Of a stretch of DNA of 64,000 nt, positions 8,916 to 17,906 are shown piece after piece. The notes under the pieces are model-generated. The model did not search any database. It saw only the letters and a program-made list of their open reading frames with translations, and was not told the origin of the DNA. A program made the translations under genes and the position numbers. Positions within the stretch are counted from its first letter, which is position 1. Each line of letters opens with the position of its first letter. Location of the stretch: assembly GCF_040219215.1 (NCBI RefSeq), contig NZ_JAVJSX010000018.1:31569-95568 (forward strand), read 5' to 3'. The DNA comes from Thalassobaculum_A sp040219215. GTDB lineage: Bacteria > Pseudomonadota > Alphaproteobacteria > Thalassobaculales > Thalassobaculaceae.

Positions 8916-9567
8916 GCGCCGCCTCCCGGAACCGCGCGATCAGGTCGTTCACCGGCACCGGGCGCGTCTTGAGCGCCGTCCGGTTCACCGCGAGACGGGC
9001 GCTGACCTCGGCAATCCGGTCGATCTCGACCAACCCGTTCGCCTTCAGGGTCGAGCCGGTCTGAACCAGGTCGACGATGCGCCGGCACAGCCCCAGGTTC
9101 GGTGCCAACTCCAGCGCGCCGTTCAGCTTGATGCACTCGGCCTGCACACCCCGGGCGGCGAAGTAGCGGCGGGTGACGTTCGGGTACTTCGTAGCGACCC
9201 GCAGGTGCGACCAGCGTTGCGGATCCTCGCTGCGCGCGACATCGGCCGGAGCGGCTACCGCGAGGTGACAGTGGCCGACGTCCAGGTTCACCGGCGCGTA
9301 GATCTCCGGGTGGTCGAATTCCATCAGCACATCCGAGCCGGACACCGCGAGATGGGCGGCGCCAAACGCCAGGAAGGTCGCAGTGTCGAAGCTGCGAACC
9401 CGGATGATGTCGAGCTCCGGATCATGGGTTGCGAACTGCAGTTGCCGCGAGTCCTCGTCGAAGAACGCGTCCTCCGGCTGAATCCCTGCGCGGGTCAGCA
9501 GCGGCATGATGGCTTTCAGAATGCGGCCCTTGGGCAGGGCCAGCACCAGTTTCTCGTTCGCGGTCAC
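8905..9567 (-). CDS. hisG: ATP phosphoribosyltransferase, short form
   Basis: The 220-residue protein is HisG-S: LVLALPKGRILKAIMPLL at the start, VSGSDVLMEF, RVATKYPNVTRRYF, and the PRPP-binding region in DLVQTGSTLKANGL. It performs the first step of histidine synthesis. At 220 residues it lacks the C-terminal regulatory domain, and such forms need the HisRS-like partner HisZ, which is not in this window. GTG 9567 is preceded by GAGGCG at good spacing and lies directly before the conserved N-terminus. Confidence 0.96.
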   Translation of the reverse strand: MTANEKLVLALPKGRILKAIMPLLTRAGIQPEDAFFDEDSRQLQFATHDPELDIIRVRSFDTATFLAFGAAHLAVSGSDVLMEFDHPEIYAPVNLDVGHCHLAVAAPADVARSEDPQRWSHLRVATKYPNVTRRYFAARGVQAECIKLNGALELAPNLGLCRRIVDLVQTGSTLKANGLVEIDRIAEVSARLAVNRTALKTRPVPVNDLIARFREAARAA

Positions 9568-9646
9568 GGATCGCCTCGTGGATCGTCCGGTCTCAGGAGC
9601 CCGGAAAATCGGGCGATGGCGGCCGGGCGTCAGCCTCCGCCGACCC

Positions 9647-10117
9647 TCAATCGTCGTGGGTCGGCCGGAAAACCGTCGGCCAGGGCTCGCCAAGGTCCTC
9701 GACCTGACAGGCGAGGCGGCGGACGTCAAGTCGGATCGTCACGTTGTCGGCGCAGATCAGCTCAACGTTGCCATCTTTCCAGGCGATCTGCAGGAGGTTC
9801 AGCATCCGGTCTCGCTCCGTCTTCGGATCGACGCCGCGCACCTTTACGGCCGTGACCTCGTCGAACCGGACGCCGCAATGCACCCGCTCGGCCGGCTCAC
9901 CGCTCTTCGCGGCGATCGCGTCGCGTTGAGCCTTCTCCCAGCGGAACCGGGCGGCCACCAGCACGAAGCGCTCGGCCGGCGCGTCATAGGCGATCTCGAC
10001 GACCGGCAGGACGGCGTCCTGCAGGTAGGCCGACACCACCGCCAGGTCGTCGGCATCTTGCGCCCGCACCCGGAACGGACCGCCGGTCACGGCGGTGCTG
10101 ATATGACGGCCAGGCAT
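9647..10117 (-). CDS. DUF2948 family protein
   Basis: The 156-residue protein has the DUF2948 features: an N-terminal AQDADDLAVVSAYLQDAVLP, RFRWEK, and a C-terminal DVRRLACQVEDLGEPWPT. The family is confined largely to alphaproteobacteria and sits next to murA; no function is known. It begins 2 bp after the murA stop, so the two are co-transcribed. Confidence 0.9.
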   Translation of the reverse strand: MPGRHISTAVTGGPFRVRAQDADDLAVVSAYLQDAVLPVVEIAYDAPAERFVLVAARFRWEKAQRDAIAAKSGEPAERVHCGVRFDEVTAVKVRGVDPKTERDRMLNLLQIAWKDGNVELICADNVTIRLDVRRLACQVEDLGEPWPTVFRPTHDD

Positions 10118-10119
10118 GC

Positions 10120-11439
10120 CTACTCCTCCGCCGCCGCTCGTTCCGACGGCACGCGCTCGATCGACGCGCCGCAGGCCGAGAGCTTCTCCACCAGGCGGTC
10201 GTAGCCGCGGTCAAGGTGGTAGACCCGGTTGATGGTGGTGGTCCCCTGGGCGCCCAGCCCGGCGAGGACCAGCGACACCGATGCCCGAAGGTCGGTTGCC
10301 ATCACAGGGGCACCGGTCAAACGGCCGACGCCGCGAACCAAGGCGGATGCATGGTGGACGTTGATGTTCGCGCCCATGCGGCCGAGTTCCGGCACGTGCA
10401 TGAAGCGGTTCTCGAAGATCGTCTCGGTGATCATCGAGGCACCCTGCGCCACGGTCATCAGCGCCATGAACTGGGCCTGCAGGTCGGTCGGGAAGCCCGG
10501 ATACGGCTCGGTCATGACGTCGACCCCGATCACCGGATCGCTGCCGCGCGTCACCCGCAGCCCGTCGGCCATGGTCTCCACCGCCACCCCGGCGTCGCCG
10601 AGGGTTTCGATCACCGCCTCGATCAGGCCGCCGTCCGCTCCTTCGAGCAGGACGTCGCCGCCAGTAATGCCGATCGCCATGGCGTAGGAGCCGGTCTCGA
10701 TCCGGTCGGGGATCACCCGGTGGACCGCGCCGGACAGCCTCTCGCACCCCTGGATGTGTATGGTATCGGTCCCGGCACCCTCGATCCTGGCGCCCATGGC
10801 AGTCAGCAGCCGGGCGAGATCGACGATCTCCGGCTCGCGCGCCGAATTGACCAGGACGGTCTCGCCGTCGGCCAGGGCTGCCGCCATCATCAGGTTCTCG
10901 GTAGCGCCGACCGAGACGAACGGAAACGCCACCCGCCCGCCGCGCAGCCGGCCGCCGGTTCCGCCCCGGTTCTTGGGCGCGCTCGCCTTGATGTACCCGC
11001 TCTCGATCTCGACCACGGCACCGAGTTCGGAAAGACCCTTGAGGTGCAGGTCGACCGGCCGGTTGCCGATCGCGCAGCCACCTGGCAGCGACACCGTCGC
11101 CTCGCCGAACCGGGCCAGCAGCGGCCCGAGCACCAGGACCGAGGCGCGCATCTTGCGGACGAGATCGTACGGCGCGACGGTACTGACGATGTCTTCACCC
11201 GACAGGGTGAGGGCATCCGCGGCGCCATCGATGCCGTCCGTCCGCTCGATCCGCACGCCGAGCTGGCGCAGGATGCTGGTCATCGACGCGATGTCTGCCA
11301 GTCGCGGAACATTGGTGAGGCGCAGCGGGTCGGCAGTCAGCAATCCGGCCGCCATCAGGGGCAGGGCAGCGTTCTTCGCTCCGCTGATCGGCAGGCGGCC
11401 ATGAAGCGGGCGACCGCCATGCACGCGAATCTGGTCCAT
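10120..11439 (-). CDS. murA: UDP-N-acetylglucosamine 1-carboxyvinyltransferase
   Basis: The 439-residue protein is MurA, which transfers enolpyruvate from PEP to UDP-GlcNAc, the first committed step of peptidoglycan synthesis. The N-terminus GRLPISGAKNAALPLMAA carries the active-site lysine-asparagine pair, and the PEP-reactive cysteine is in LPGGCAIGNRPVDLH (fosfomycin target). The second-domain repeat TEPYPGFPTDLQAQFMAL is also present. ATG 11439 (MDQIRVHGG) matches the family start; the frame extends upstream but without similarity. Confidence 0.97.
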   Translation of the reverse strand: MDQIRVHGGRPLHGRLPISGAKNAALPLMAAGLLTADPLRLTNVPRLADIASMTSILRQLGVRIERTDGIDGAADALTLSGEDIVSTVAPYDLVRKMRASVLVLGPLLARFGEATVSLPGGCAIGNRPVDLHLKGLSELGAVVEIESGYIKASAPKNRGGTGGRLRGGRVAFPFVSVGATENLMMAAALADGETVLVNSAREPEIVDLARLLTAMGARIEGAGTDTIHIQGCERLSGAVHRVIPDRIETGSYAMAIGITGGDVLLEGADGGLIEAVIETLGDAGVAVETMADGLRVTRGSDPVIGVDVMTEPYPGFPTDLQAQFMALMTVAQGASMITETIFENRFMHVPELGRMGANINVHHASALVRGVGRLTGAPVMATDLRASVSLVLAGLGAQGTTTINRVYHLDRGYDRLVEKLSACGASIERVPSERAAAEE

Positions 11440-11548
11440 CAAAATCGTGTCTCGCTGTGTTTCACGGGTTGTAGCGGAGTGGCCCCGGCCTCTCAACCGA
11501 GAACACCAGCGTCACCGGGCATTCCGGCGAAAGCGTGGCATCCCTCGG

Positions 11549-11740
11549 TCAGGACTCGGGCATCGACTCGCCATCGCGGGCCGCGCTGCGGGCTCGACTC
11601 TGGGCCTTGCGGCGGCGCAGGTTGTCGCGCAGTGCCGTAGCCCGGCGCTCGGCCGCGGTCGGCTCAGTGTCGCCGCTCTTGCGCGACTCGGGACCGGCTT
11701 TCCGTGGCTTGCCGGCCGTGTCAGCGTGCTCGTCCGTCAC
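11549..11740 (-). CDS. Small conserved basic protein, function unknown
   Basis: The 63-residue lysine- and arginine-rich product contains AAERRATALRDNLRRRKAQ, a stretch I recognise from small hypothetical proteins beside murA in Rhodospirillales-like genomes. GTG 11740 is preceded by AGGAAC at suitable spacing. The frame extends upstream but there it is antisense to tRNA-Thr, so the longer version was rejected. No function is known. Confidence 0.6.
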   Translation of the reverse strand: MTDEHADTAGKPRKAGPESRKSGDTEPTAAERRATALRDNLRRRKAQSRARSAARDGESMPES

Positions 11741-11869
11741 CGTTGTTCCTCGCGTTCTGCCGGGCCGCATCATGCCGACTTGCCGCACCGGCGAAAACCG
11801 CCTTGCGTCGACCGGGTCGGTCTGGCATGTATGCGCGCCTTCGCGGACGGCCGCCGTCCTGCGCCAGAT

Positions 11870-11944
<75 letters not shown>

Positions 11945-12024
11945 TTTCCGATCAAACTTTTCTGCCACTCGCGGTTCGTCCTCGCAGGGATATGCGCCGA
12001 TCCGGACGGCTGGTTGCTGAACAG

Positions 12025-15000
12025 CTAGCCGATGCCTTTCGTTGCCGAAGCTTCGTTGAATGTCGGTGCTTTGGCGGGGAGGATCAGATGGAACTCGGCA
12101 CCGCCCCCCGGTGGACTGCGGGCTTCAATCCTGCCGCCAAGCACCTGCGCTACGATGTTGTAGACGATGTGCATGCCGAGCCCGCTGCCGCCGTCCCCGA
12201 GCTTGGTGGTGAAGAACGGGTCGAAGATCCGTCGAACCGTGCTTTGCGCCATACCGTTTCCGTCATCGTGAAACACCAGGTCGACGGCCGACTGCGCGGA
12301 GCCGGTCCAGCGTGCCTGGACCTGCAAGCGCCCGTCGGCCCGGCCGTCGAATGCGTGGACAAAGGCATTCTGCACGATGTTGGTGACGACCTGTCCGAAG
12401 GGTCCCGGATACGACTCGATGCGCAGGTCGTCGGCGATCTCCAGATCGATGACGACCTTGCGGCCCGGGAACGACGGCAGGATCGACGCGATGTTGTTCT
12501 CAACCACCTCCCGCAGGCCGAATGCCCGCCGGGTCCCGCTGGTCTGATCGACCGCGACCTGCTTGAACCGGCTGACCAGATCCGCCGATCGCACCAGGCC
12601 TTCGTTGACCAGTTGCAGACCCTGCTCGAGGTTCTGGATCTGCCGGATCATCGAGTCCGACGACGTCGGCCACGCGGTCACGGCCGACTGCAGGTCGGTC
12701 AAACGGCTGACAAGCGACGATGCGACCGTCCTTGCCGCTCCGAGGGGCGTGTTGAGTTCATGCGCGACGCCGGCAACCAGGCGGCCGAGCGACGCCATGT
12801 GCTCGGCCTCGGCCAGTTGACGACGCGCGGACTGAAGGCTGGAAATATCGCTGGCGGCTCCGCGATACCCGATGAAGACGCCGCCCTCGAACAGTGGTGC
12901 AGCGTTGATTCGGAGACAGCGATGGCTGTCCTGGCCGCGGCACCAGACCTCCAGGTCACGGACCGGCTTCCGGCTGGCCGTGCAGTCGACCAGGACTTGC
13001 CATGTGTTTGCGGCGCCGGGTCCAACCACGTCGGGTTGTGGGGCAAGTTCCAGGAAGCTGCGACCGAGCATCATTGAAGGTCGACGTCCCATGGAGCGCT
13101 CGAATCCGTTCGATACCGAGAGCAGGGTCAGGTTGCCGTCGACCTCGAAAAACCAGTCGCTGGCGATCTCGGCGATAGTCCGGTAGCGCTCCTCGCTGAG
13201 CCGCAGGGCGGCCGTGCGCTCCGCCACCGTCTGTTCCAGGTTCTGATTGACGGCCTGCAGCTGGCGCTGGGTGTCCTTGAGTTCCGTCACGTCGGTGCGG
13301 ATGGTTCCGACCGCTATGACCCCTCCAACCTCGTCCAGGATCGGGAACTTGACGATCTGCATGTCGCGCAGGTCCCCGTGCGGGGTGGGCTCCCGTATCT
13401 CGAACCGAAGCGTCTCGCCGGTCGACATGATCCGTTCATCGTTGTGCTTCATGTCGCGTGCCAGAGCCGAGCGACCGGTGGTCGCAATCACCTGATCGAC
13501 CGGTTCGCCGAGGATCGATCCGTGGTGGATCCCGATTTGCTCGCGGTAGATCCTGTTGGCGACGGCGAACCGTCGGTCCCTGGTCGCGACTGCTACTCCG
13601 GCTCCGGCATTCTCCAGGACATTGCGCAGAAAGGACGCGGCCTGCGCACGCTCTTCCTCGAGATGAACCTGCTCGGTGATGTCCTGCAGGACGCCGAAGC
13701 GCTCGACGGCCCGACCGTCCGTGTCGGTCTTGTAGACAACCCGATAGCCGAGCCAGCGCGCCCTGCCGTCGGCGGTCCGTTCGGAGAACCGCATTCGGCC
13801 GGTGAACGTCGCGGCGTCAAGTTCGGTACTGGCACACCGCTTCTGGTACTCTGCAAAATCCAGCGGATCAAAGTAGCCAGCGATGTCGTCGGTGCTGCGC
13901 ACGCCCGGCCTACTGCCCAGAATACCCGCCAGTTCGGGAGACCAGACAGTCCGTCGCTCCAACAGGAACGTCCGGAAATACCCGATGCGAGCCACATAGC
14001 TGGCCTCGCGCAGCATCGCCCGGCTTTCCTCGAGGGCTTGCTTTGCCTCGTACTCCTCCGTCACGTCCCGGATGATCGCGAACCCAGCTCGGTGACCGGT
14101 TTGGGCGTCTTGCTCCTTGTGGAGCTCGATCATCAGATGCTTCGTTGTGCCATCGGCCATCCGCCAGCTGAAATCCTCGCGGAAGGGCGTACCGGTTTCA
14201 AGAGTCCGGGCGCGGAATGCTTCGAACCGGTTGACACCATTGGCGGACAGGCCCGACTGCCACCGGTTGCGTTGCAGCACTTCGCCGGCCGGAAGGCCGA
14301 GGATACGGGCAGCACCCTTGGACAGGATTGCAGTCCGATCCTCGAAGTTGCCGAACCAGTGACCAAAATGTCCGACCGCTTCGGCCCGTTCGAGCCGGGC
14401 GCGAGCGTTTTCGGCCTCCTGGCGGTCGAGATGCGCTGCCGTCACATCCTGGAGGATGGCCATCGCGCCCGTGAAATCTCCGGCGGAATCGTATTCCGGA
14501 TGGGACCGGATGCGGACTCTCTTCACCGTGCCGCCAGGCAGGCGGGCGTCGCATTCATAGTCCAGGGGTGTTGCGGACTCGATCATCACCTGCCGCCGCC
14601 GCAGGTAGTCGTCGACGTCGCTCGGGGCGAAGCGCGAGGTCAGTGCTCCGGGCGCCAAAGGCTCTCCCTCGGGCAGATCGAGGACTTTGGCAGCTCCCGG
14701 AGACAGAACGATATTGGCGCCGGTTTTGTCGGAGACCCAGTTGCCGAACGAGCCGACCTTCTCCGCCTTGATCAGTTGGTCCCGGCTGCGCTTCAACTCC
14801 AGCGACAGTGTTTCGAACTCGGTGACGTCCTGGATGAAGCCGGACAGTCCCGAAACCCGCCCATCGGGTCCGCGCTTCGGCTCGACGAAGTACCGCATGC
14901 GTCGGAGCCCGCTGCTCCCGGTTCGAACGGCCATCGTTCCGGAGATGGTCTCGCCGGTCGTGATCGCGTGCGCTCGCAAGCGAAGGTAGTCCTGATAGTC

Positions 15001-15222
15001 ATCGGGTTGGGCGACCCGCTCTACCGTTCCCGTCGGATCTTCGCAGGGGTCCATCTCCATGACGTCGTAGAGTTCCGGGCTCCAGCGTTGGATTCCAGTG
15101 TCGAGGTCGACGTGGAACGACCCCATCCTGGCGATGCGATGCGAAACGCGCGGTTCCTGTTCGCGGTGTTCCAGATCCTTCGCGACACCATCGGTTTGGT
15201 TGGCCTCTGGATGCTCGTGCAT
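12025..15222 (-). CDS. Multi-PAS sensor histidine kinase
   Basis: The 1065-residue protein has about six PAS domains in tandem (five before about residue 680, the sixth at about 690–810), a coiled coil between the last two (NLEQTVAERTAALRLSEERY), a HisKA domain whose phospho-acceptor lies in GVAHELNTPLGAA, and a HATPase domain with N box (NIVQNAFVHAF), DDGNGM and GGSGLGMHIV. No membrane segment and no receiver domain are visible, so it should be a cytoplasmic kinase passing phosphate to a separate regulator. ATG 15222 was preferred to the TTG at 15234. It follows the chemoreceptor gene on the same strand by 129 bp. Confidence 0.9.
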   Translation of the reverse strand: MHEHPEANQTDGVAKDLEHREQEPRVSHRIARMGSFHVDLDTGIQRWSPELYDVMEMDPCEDPTGTVERVAQPDDYQDYLRLRAHAITTGETISGTMAVRTGSSGLRRMRYFVEPKRGPDGRVSGLSGFIQDVTEFETLSLELKRSRDQLIKAEKVGSFGNWVSDKTGANIVLSPGAAKVLDLPEGEPLAPGALTSRFAPSDVDDYLRRRQVMIESATPLDYECDARLPGGTVKRVRIRSHPEYDSAGDFTGAMAILQDVTAAHLDRQEAENARARLERAEAVGHFGHWFGNFEDRTAILSKGAARILGLPAGEVLQRNRWQSGLSANGVNRFEAFRARTLETGTPFREDFSWRMADGTTKHLMIELHKEQDAQTGHRAGFAIIRDVTEEYEAKQALEESRAMLREASYVARIGYFRTFLLERRTVWSPELAGILGSRPGVRSTDDIAGYFDPLDFAEYQKRCASTELDAATFTGRMRFSERTADGRARWLGYRVVYKTDTDGRAVERFGVLQDITEQVHLEEERAQAASFLRNVLENAGAGVAVATRDRRFAVANRIYREQIGIHHGSILGEPVDQVIATTGRSALARDMKHNDERIMSTGETLRFEIREPTPHGDLRDMQIVKFPILDEVGGVIAVGTIRTDVTELKDTQRQLQAVNQNLEQTVAERTAALRLSEERYRTIAEIASDWFFEVDGNLTLLSVSNGFERSMGRRPSMMLGRSFLELAPQPDVVGPGAANTWQVLVDCTASRKPVRDLEVWCRGQDSHRCLRINAAPLFEGGVFIGYRGAASDISSLQSARRQLAEAEHMASLGRLVAGVAHELNTPLGAARTVASSLVSRLTDLQSAVTAWPTSSDSMIRQIQNLEQGLQLVNEGLVRSADLVSRFKQVAVDQTSGTRRAFGLREVVENNIASILPSFPGRKVVIDLEIADDLRIESYPGPFGQVVTNIVQNAFVHAFDGRADGRLQVQARWTGSAQSAVDLVFHDDGNGMAQSTVRRIFDPFFTTKLGDGGSGLGMHIVYNIVAQVLGGRIEARSPPGGGAEFHLILPAKAPTFNEASATKGIG

Positions 15223-15252
15223 CGCACTGTCCAATCGCGCTATGGAACGGGT

Positions 15253-15294
15253 TGACCGGCGTCTTCCAGTCAGAGCACTGGATGGCGCCGGTCA
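15253..15294 (-). other. Nested stem-loop between chemoreceptor and kinase genes
   Basis: Outer arms TGACCGGCG (15253–15261) and CGCCGGTCA (15286–15294) are perfectly complementary, and an inner pair CCAGT/ACTGG (15266–15270 and 15277–15281) nests inside. No U-tract follows on either strand. It could act as a processing or partial termination site between the two minus-strand genes. Confidence 0.45.
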
Positions 15295-15351
15295 GGTTGA
15301 TTCAGTTCTCATGGATGGCGTTTGCAGCGCAACGCCGACCGATGACGCCAG

Positions 15352-17301
15352 TCATGCCGCCCGGACCGCGTCCAGGAATGTCTGCACCCGAGTGCCCAGC
15401 CGACCGGACTGGTCGCTCAGCAGGTTGGAAGCCTGCAGCACGTCGCCTGCCATCCGGCCGTTGGTCTGGGCCGCCTCGCTGACGTGAACCACGTTCTGCG
15501 CGACGTCTTCGGCCGCCGACGCGACGTCCTCGATGTTCTTCGAGATCTCCTGGGTCGCGGAGTTCTGCTCTTCGATCGCCGCCGCCACCGCGGCCGTGAT
15601 GCCCTCCATGTCGCCGACCTTGGTCACGATCACCTTGATCGCATCGACGGCGCCAGCGGTGCGCGACTGGATGGCGGCGATCTGGGCGGAGATCTCCTCG
15701 GTCGCCTTGGCAGTCTGGTTCGCGAGGCTCTTCACTTCGCTGGCCACCACCGCGAAGCCCTTGCCGGCATCGCCGGCGCGCGCTGCTTCGATTGTGGCAT
15801 TCAGGGCCAGCAGGTTGGTCTGCTCGGCGATCGCCTGGATCAGGGTAACGATCTCGCCGATCCGCTCGGCGGTCCGGCTCAACTCGTCGATGGCTCCGGC
15901 GGTTTCGTTCGCTTGGCGGGACGTATCGGACGCAACTTCCGAAGCCTTTGCGACCTGCGACGAGATCTCGGCGATTGAAGCCGACAGTTCCGTCGTGGCG
16001 GTCGCCACCGTCTGCACGTTCGCCGTCGTCTGTTCGGTGGCAGAGGCGACAGTCACCGCACGAACGCCGGAGTCTTCCGCGACGGTCCGCATTTCCTGCG
16101 AGGTCGACTGAAGTTGCGTCGAGGCGCTGATCAGCTCATTGATCAGCTTCTTCGCTTCGCCGTCGAAGGTCCCGGTCAACTCTGCCAGCACCCGTCCGCG
16201 GGCGAGTTCCGATTCCTGCTTGGCCTGGGCGTCGGCCTGCAGTTGATCGTTGCGCAGCATGTTTTCCTTGAACACCTGGACGGTACGCGCCATCGCTGCC
16301 ACTTCGTCCTTGCCCGTAGCGTCGATCTCAACCGACTTGTCGCCGTCGGCGAGTTTCAGCATGACCGTCGCGAGGCGCCCGACCGGACCGGTGATCGACC
16401 GGCCGACCAGCGCGCCTGCGGCGACGCACACCGCCGCGATGGTCGCGATCAGACCCAGCGTCAGCCAGAACACCTGCTGATTGGCGGCCCGCAGTCGTTC
16501 GGAGACGGAGGCATAGTCAGCTTCGATATTGCCGCGCAGCGCCTGCAGTCTGGGTTCGGCCTGCCCATAGAGGTCTGACAACTCGGCAATGTGCTTGTCC
16601 AGCCCGAGCGTAACCTCGGCAAAATCGTGGAACGTCTCGCGGTATGCTGCCAGGTTCTGGCGGATTGCCGCCTTCGTGGCATCGTCGAGCCCGGCTTTCG
16701 GCGCCAGCTTGGCGTCGAACTCCTCGATCCGCTTGTCGAGTTGGCCGATATACTTTGCATCCTGCCGAAGGATGAAGTCCTTCTCGTGCCGGCGCATCAT
16801 CAGCAACGTGACCATCAGATCATCGGATGCGTTCTTGACGATCAGGGCCTCTGCTTCCTGTACAGCTTTGCGGAGACGCCCCTGCAGACCCGATTTCTCA
16901 TCCAACCCCAGAGCGACCAGATCGGCACTGACCGTACCGAACTGGGCCTGGTAGCGCTGGTAGCCTTTGTCCAGTTCGGCGACCAGAGCCGCCTGGTCTC
17001 CAGCGACCTTGGTCTGGAGATCGGCAAGCGCGGCCCGGATCACGCCGGAGACCTTCTCGTGATCCGCCGCGTACTTTGCATCACGTCGGAGGAGGTAGTC
17101 CTTCTCGCGGCGCCGGGCGTTCAGGAACTCCTCGGAAACCTGCTTGGCGATCGCCAACCGTTCGCCCGCGGCCGCCTGCTGATCGGCGTTCGTCGAGATC
17201 CGAAGATTGCCCCACACGGTTATGCCGACGATTGCAACGAACCCGACCAGCGCCAGCGCGCTGATCAGCATGGTGCGTACTGTGATGCTGAAGTTGCTCA
17301 T
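15352..17301 (-). CDS. Methyl-accepting chemotaxis protein with HBM sensor domain
   Basis: The 649-residue protein has TM1 at about residues 8–31, a periplasmic helical bimodular (HBM) domain with duplicated motifs RRREKDYLLRRDAKYAADHE and MRRHEKDFILRQDAKYIGQ, TM2 (VFWLTLGLIATIAAVCVAA, about 280–300), HAMP, and a signalling domain with the hairpin tip EQTNLLALNATIEAARAG. HBM domains bind small organic acids or aromatic intermediates in characterised receptors; the ligand here is unknown. No C-terminal CheR pentapeptide is seen. ATG 17301 has GGAGG eight bases upstream. Confidence 0.95.
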   Translation of the reverse strand: MSNFSITVRTMLISALALVGFVAIVGITVWGNLRISTNADQQAAAGERLAIAKQVSEEFLNARRREKDYLLRRDAKYAADHEKVSGVIRAALADLQTKVAGDQAALVAELDKGYQRYQAQFGTVSADLVALGLDEKSGLQGRLRKAVQEAEALIVKNASDDLMVTLLMMRRHEKDFILRQDAKYIGQLDKRIEEFDAKLAPKAGLDDATKAAIRQNLAAYRETFHDFAEVTLGLDKHIAELSDLYGQAEPRLQALRGNIEADYASVSERLRAANQQVFWLTLGLIATIAAVCVAAGALVGRSITGPVGRLATVMLKLADGDKSVEIDATGKDEVAAMARTVQVFKENMLRNDQLQADAQAKQESELARGRVLAELTGTFDGEAKKLINELISASTQLQSTSQEMRTVAEDSGVRAVTVASATEQTTANVQTVATATTELSASIAEISSQVAKASEVASDTSRQANETAGAIDELSRTAERIGEIVTLIQAIAEQTNLLALNATIEAARAGDAGKGFAVVASEVKSLANQTAKATEEISAQIAAIQSRTAGAVDAIKVIVTKVGDMEGITAAVAAAIEEQNSATQEISKNIEDVASAAEDVAQNVVHVSEAAQTNGRMAGDVLQASNLLSDQSGRLGTRVQTFLDAVRAA

Positions 17302-17534
17302 GTCCCAAACCTCCGACCCGTTTGATGGCACGCCCAATGGACGGGCAGCCCCAACCCTGAATGACGCCTGGTTCTTATCAATGGAGTAGAGAGCGGACCA
17401 TGCGGACTAGCCGAATGATCAGGCGCGATATCCTTTGGGATAGCGGTATTGGTTGAAAGGTTAGGCGGCCTTGTCGCGTGAGGGCTTGTCACACTATTTC
17501 CCGACGGCGCAGACGTGGTCGTGAGGAGGGAATG

Positions 17535-17903
17535 ATGAGCCGTATTCTGGTGATCGACGACGACATGATCTTTCGGTCGTTTCTTGTCGCGCTGTGCCGT
17601 AAGCGTCACCACGACGTCGTCGAAGCGACCGACGGTCGCCATGCCGAGCGCATTCTCGCCGATGAGACCTTCGACTTGGTGATCAGCGACCTGTTCATGC
17701 CGGACAAGGACGGGCTCGAGGTGGTCCGTGGCCTCAAAGCCCGTGGGTACGGTGGACCGATCGTCCTGATATCCGGGCAGTTCGTGTCGAGCGAAGACAC
17801 CTATGCCAAGGCAGCGATCGCTTTCGGGGCCGATGCAGCGCTGCCCAAGTTCGGTGATCCAGCCGATCTGCTGTCCCACATCGACCGGTTTCTGGCGGCG
17901 TGA
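17535..17903 (+). CDS. Single-domain response regulator (CheY-like receiver)
   Basis: The 122-residue protein is a bare receiver: VIDDD acidic pocket near the N-terminus, phospho-acceptor aspartate in LVISDLFMPDKDG, VLISG switch region and the conserved lysine in ALPKFG. There is no output domain. GGAGGG at 17525–17530 fits ATG 17535 better than the ATG at 17532. It converges with the hybrid kinase (3 bp apart) and diverges from the chemoreceptor, so it may relay phosphate within this cluster; that is inferred. Confidence 0.92.
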   Translation: MSRILVIDDDMIFRSFLVALCRKRHHDVVEATDGRHAERILADETFDLVISDLFMPDKDGLEVVRGLKARGYGGPIVLISGQFVSSEDTYAKAAIAFGADAALPKFGDPADLLSHIDRFLAA

Positions 17904-17906
17904 CCG

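Noticed and set aside
13378..15255. A 625-codon plus-strand frame antisense to the multi-PAS kinase
   Set aside because: It is a composition shadow of the kinase codons, with no recognisable domain.
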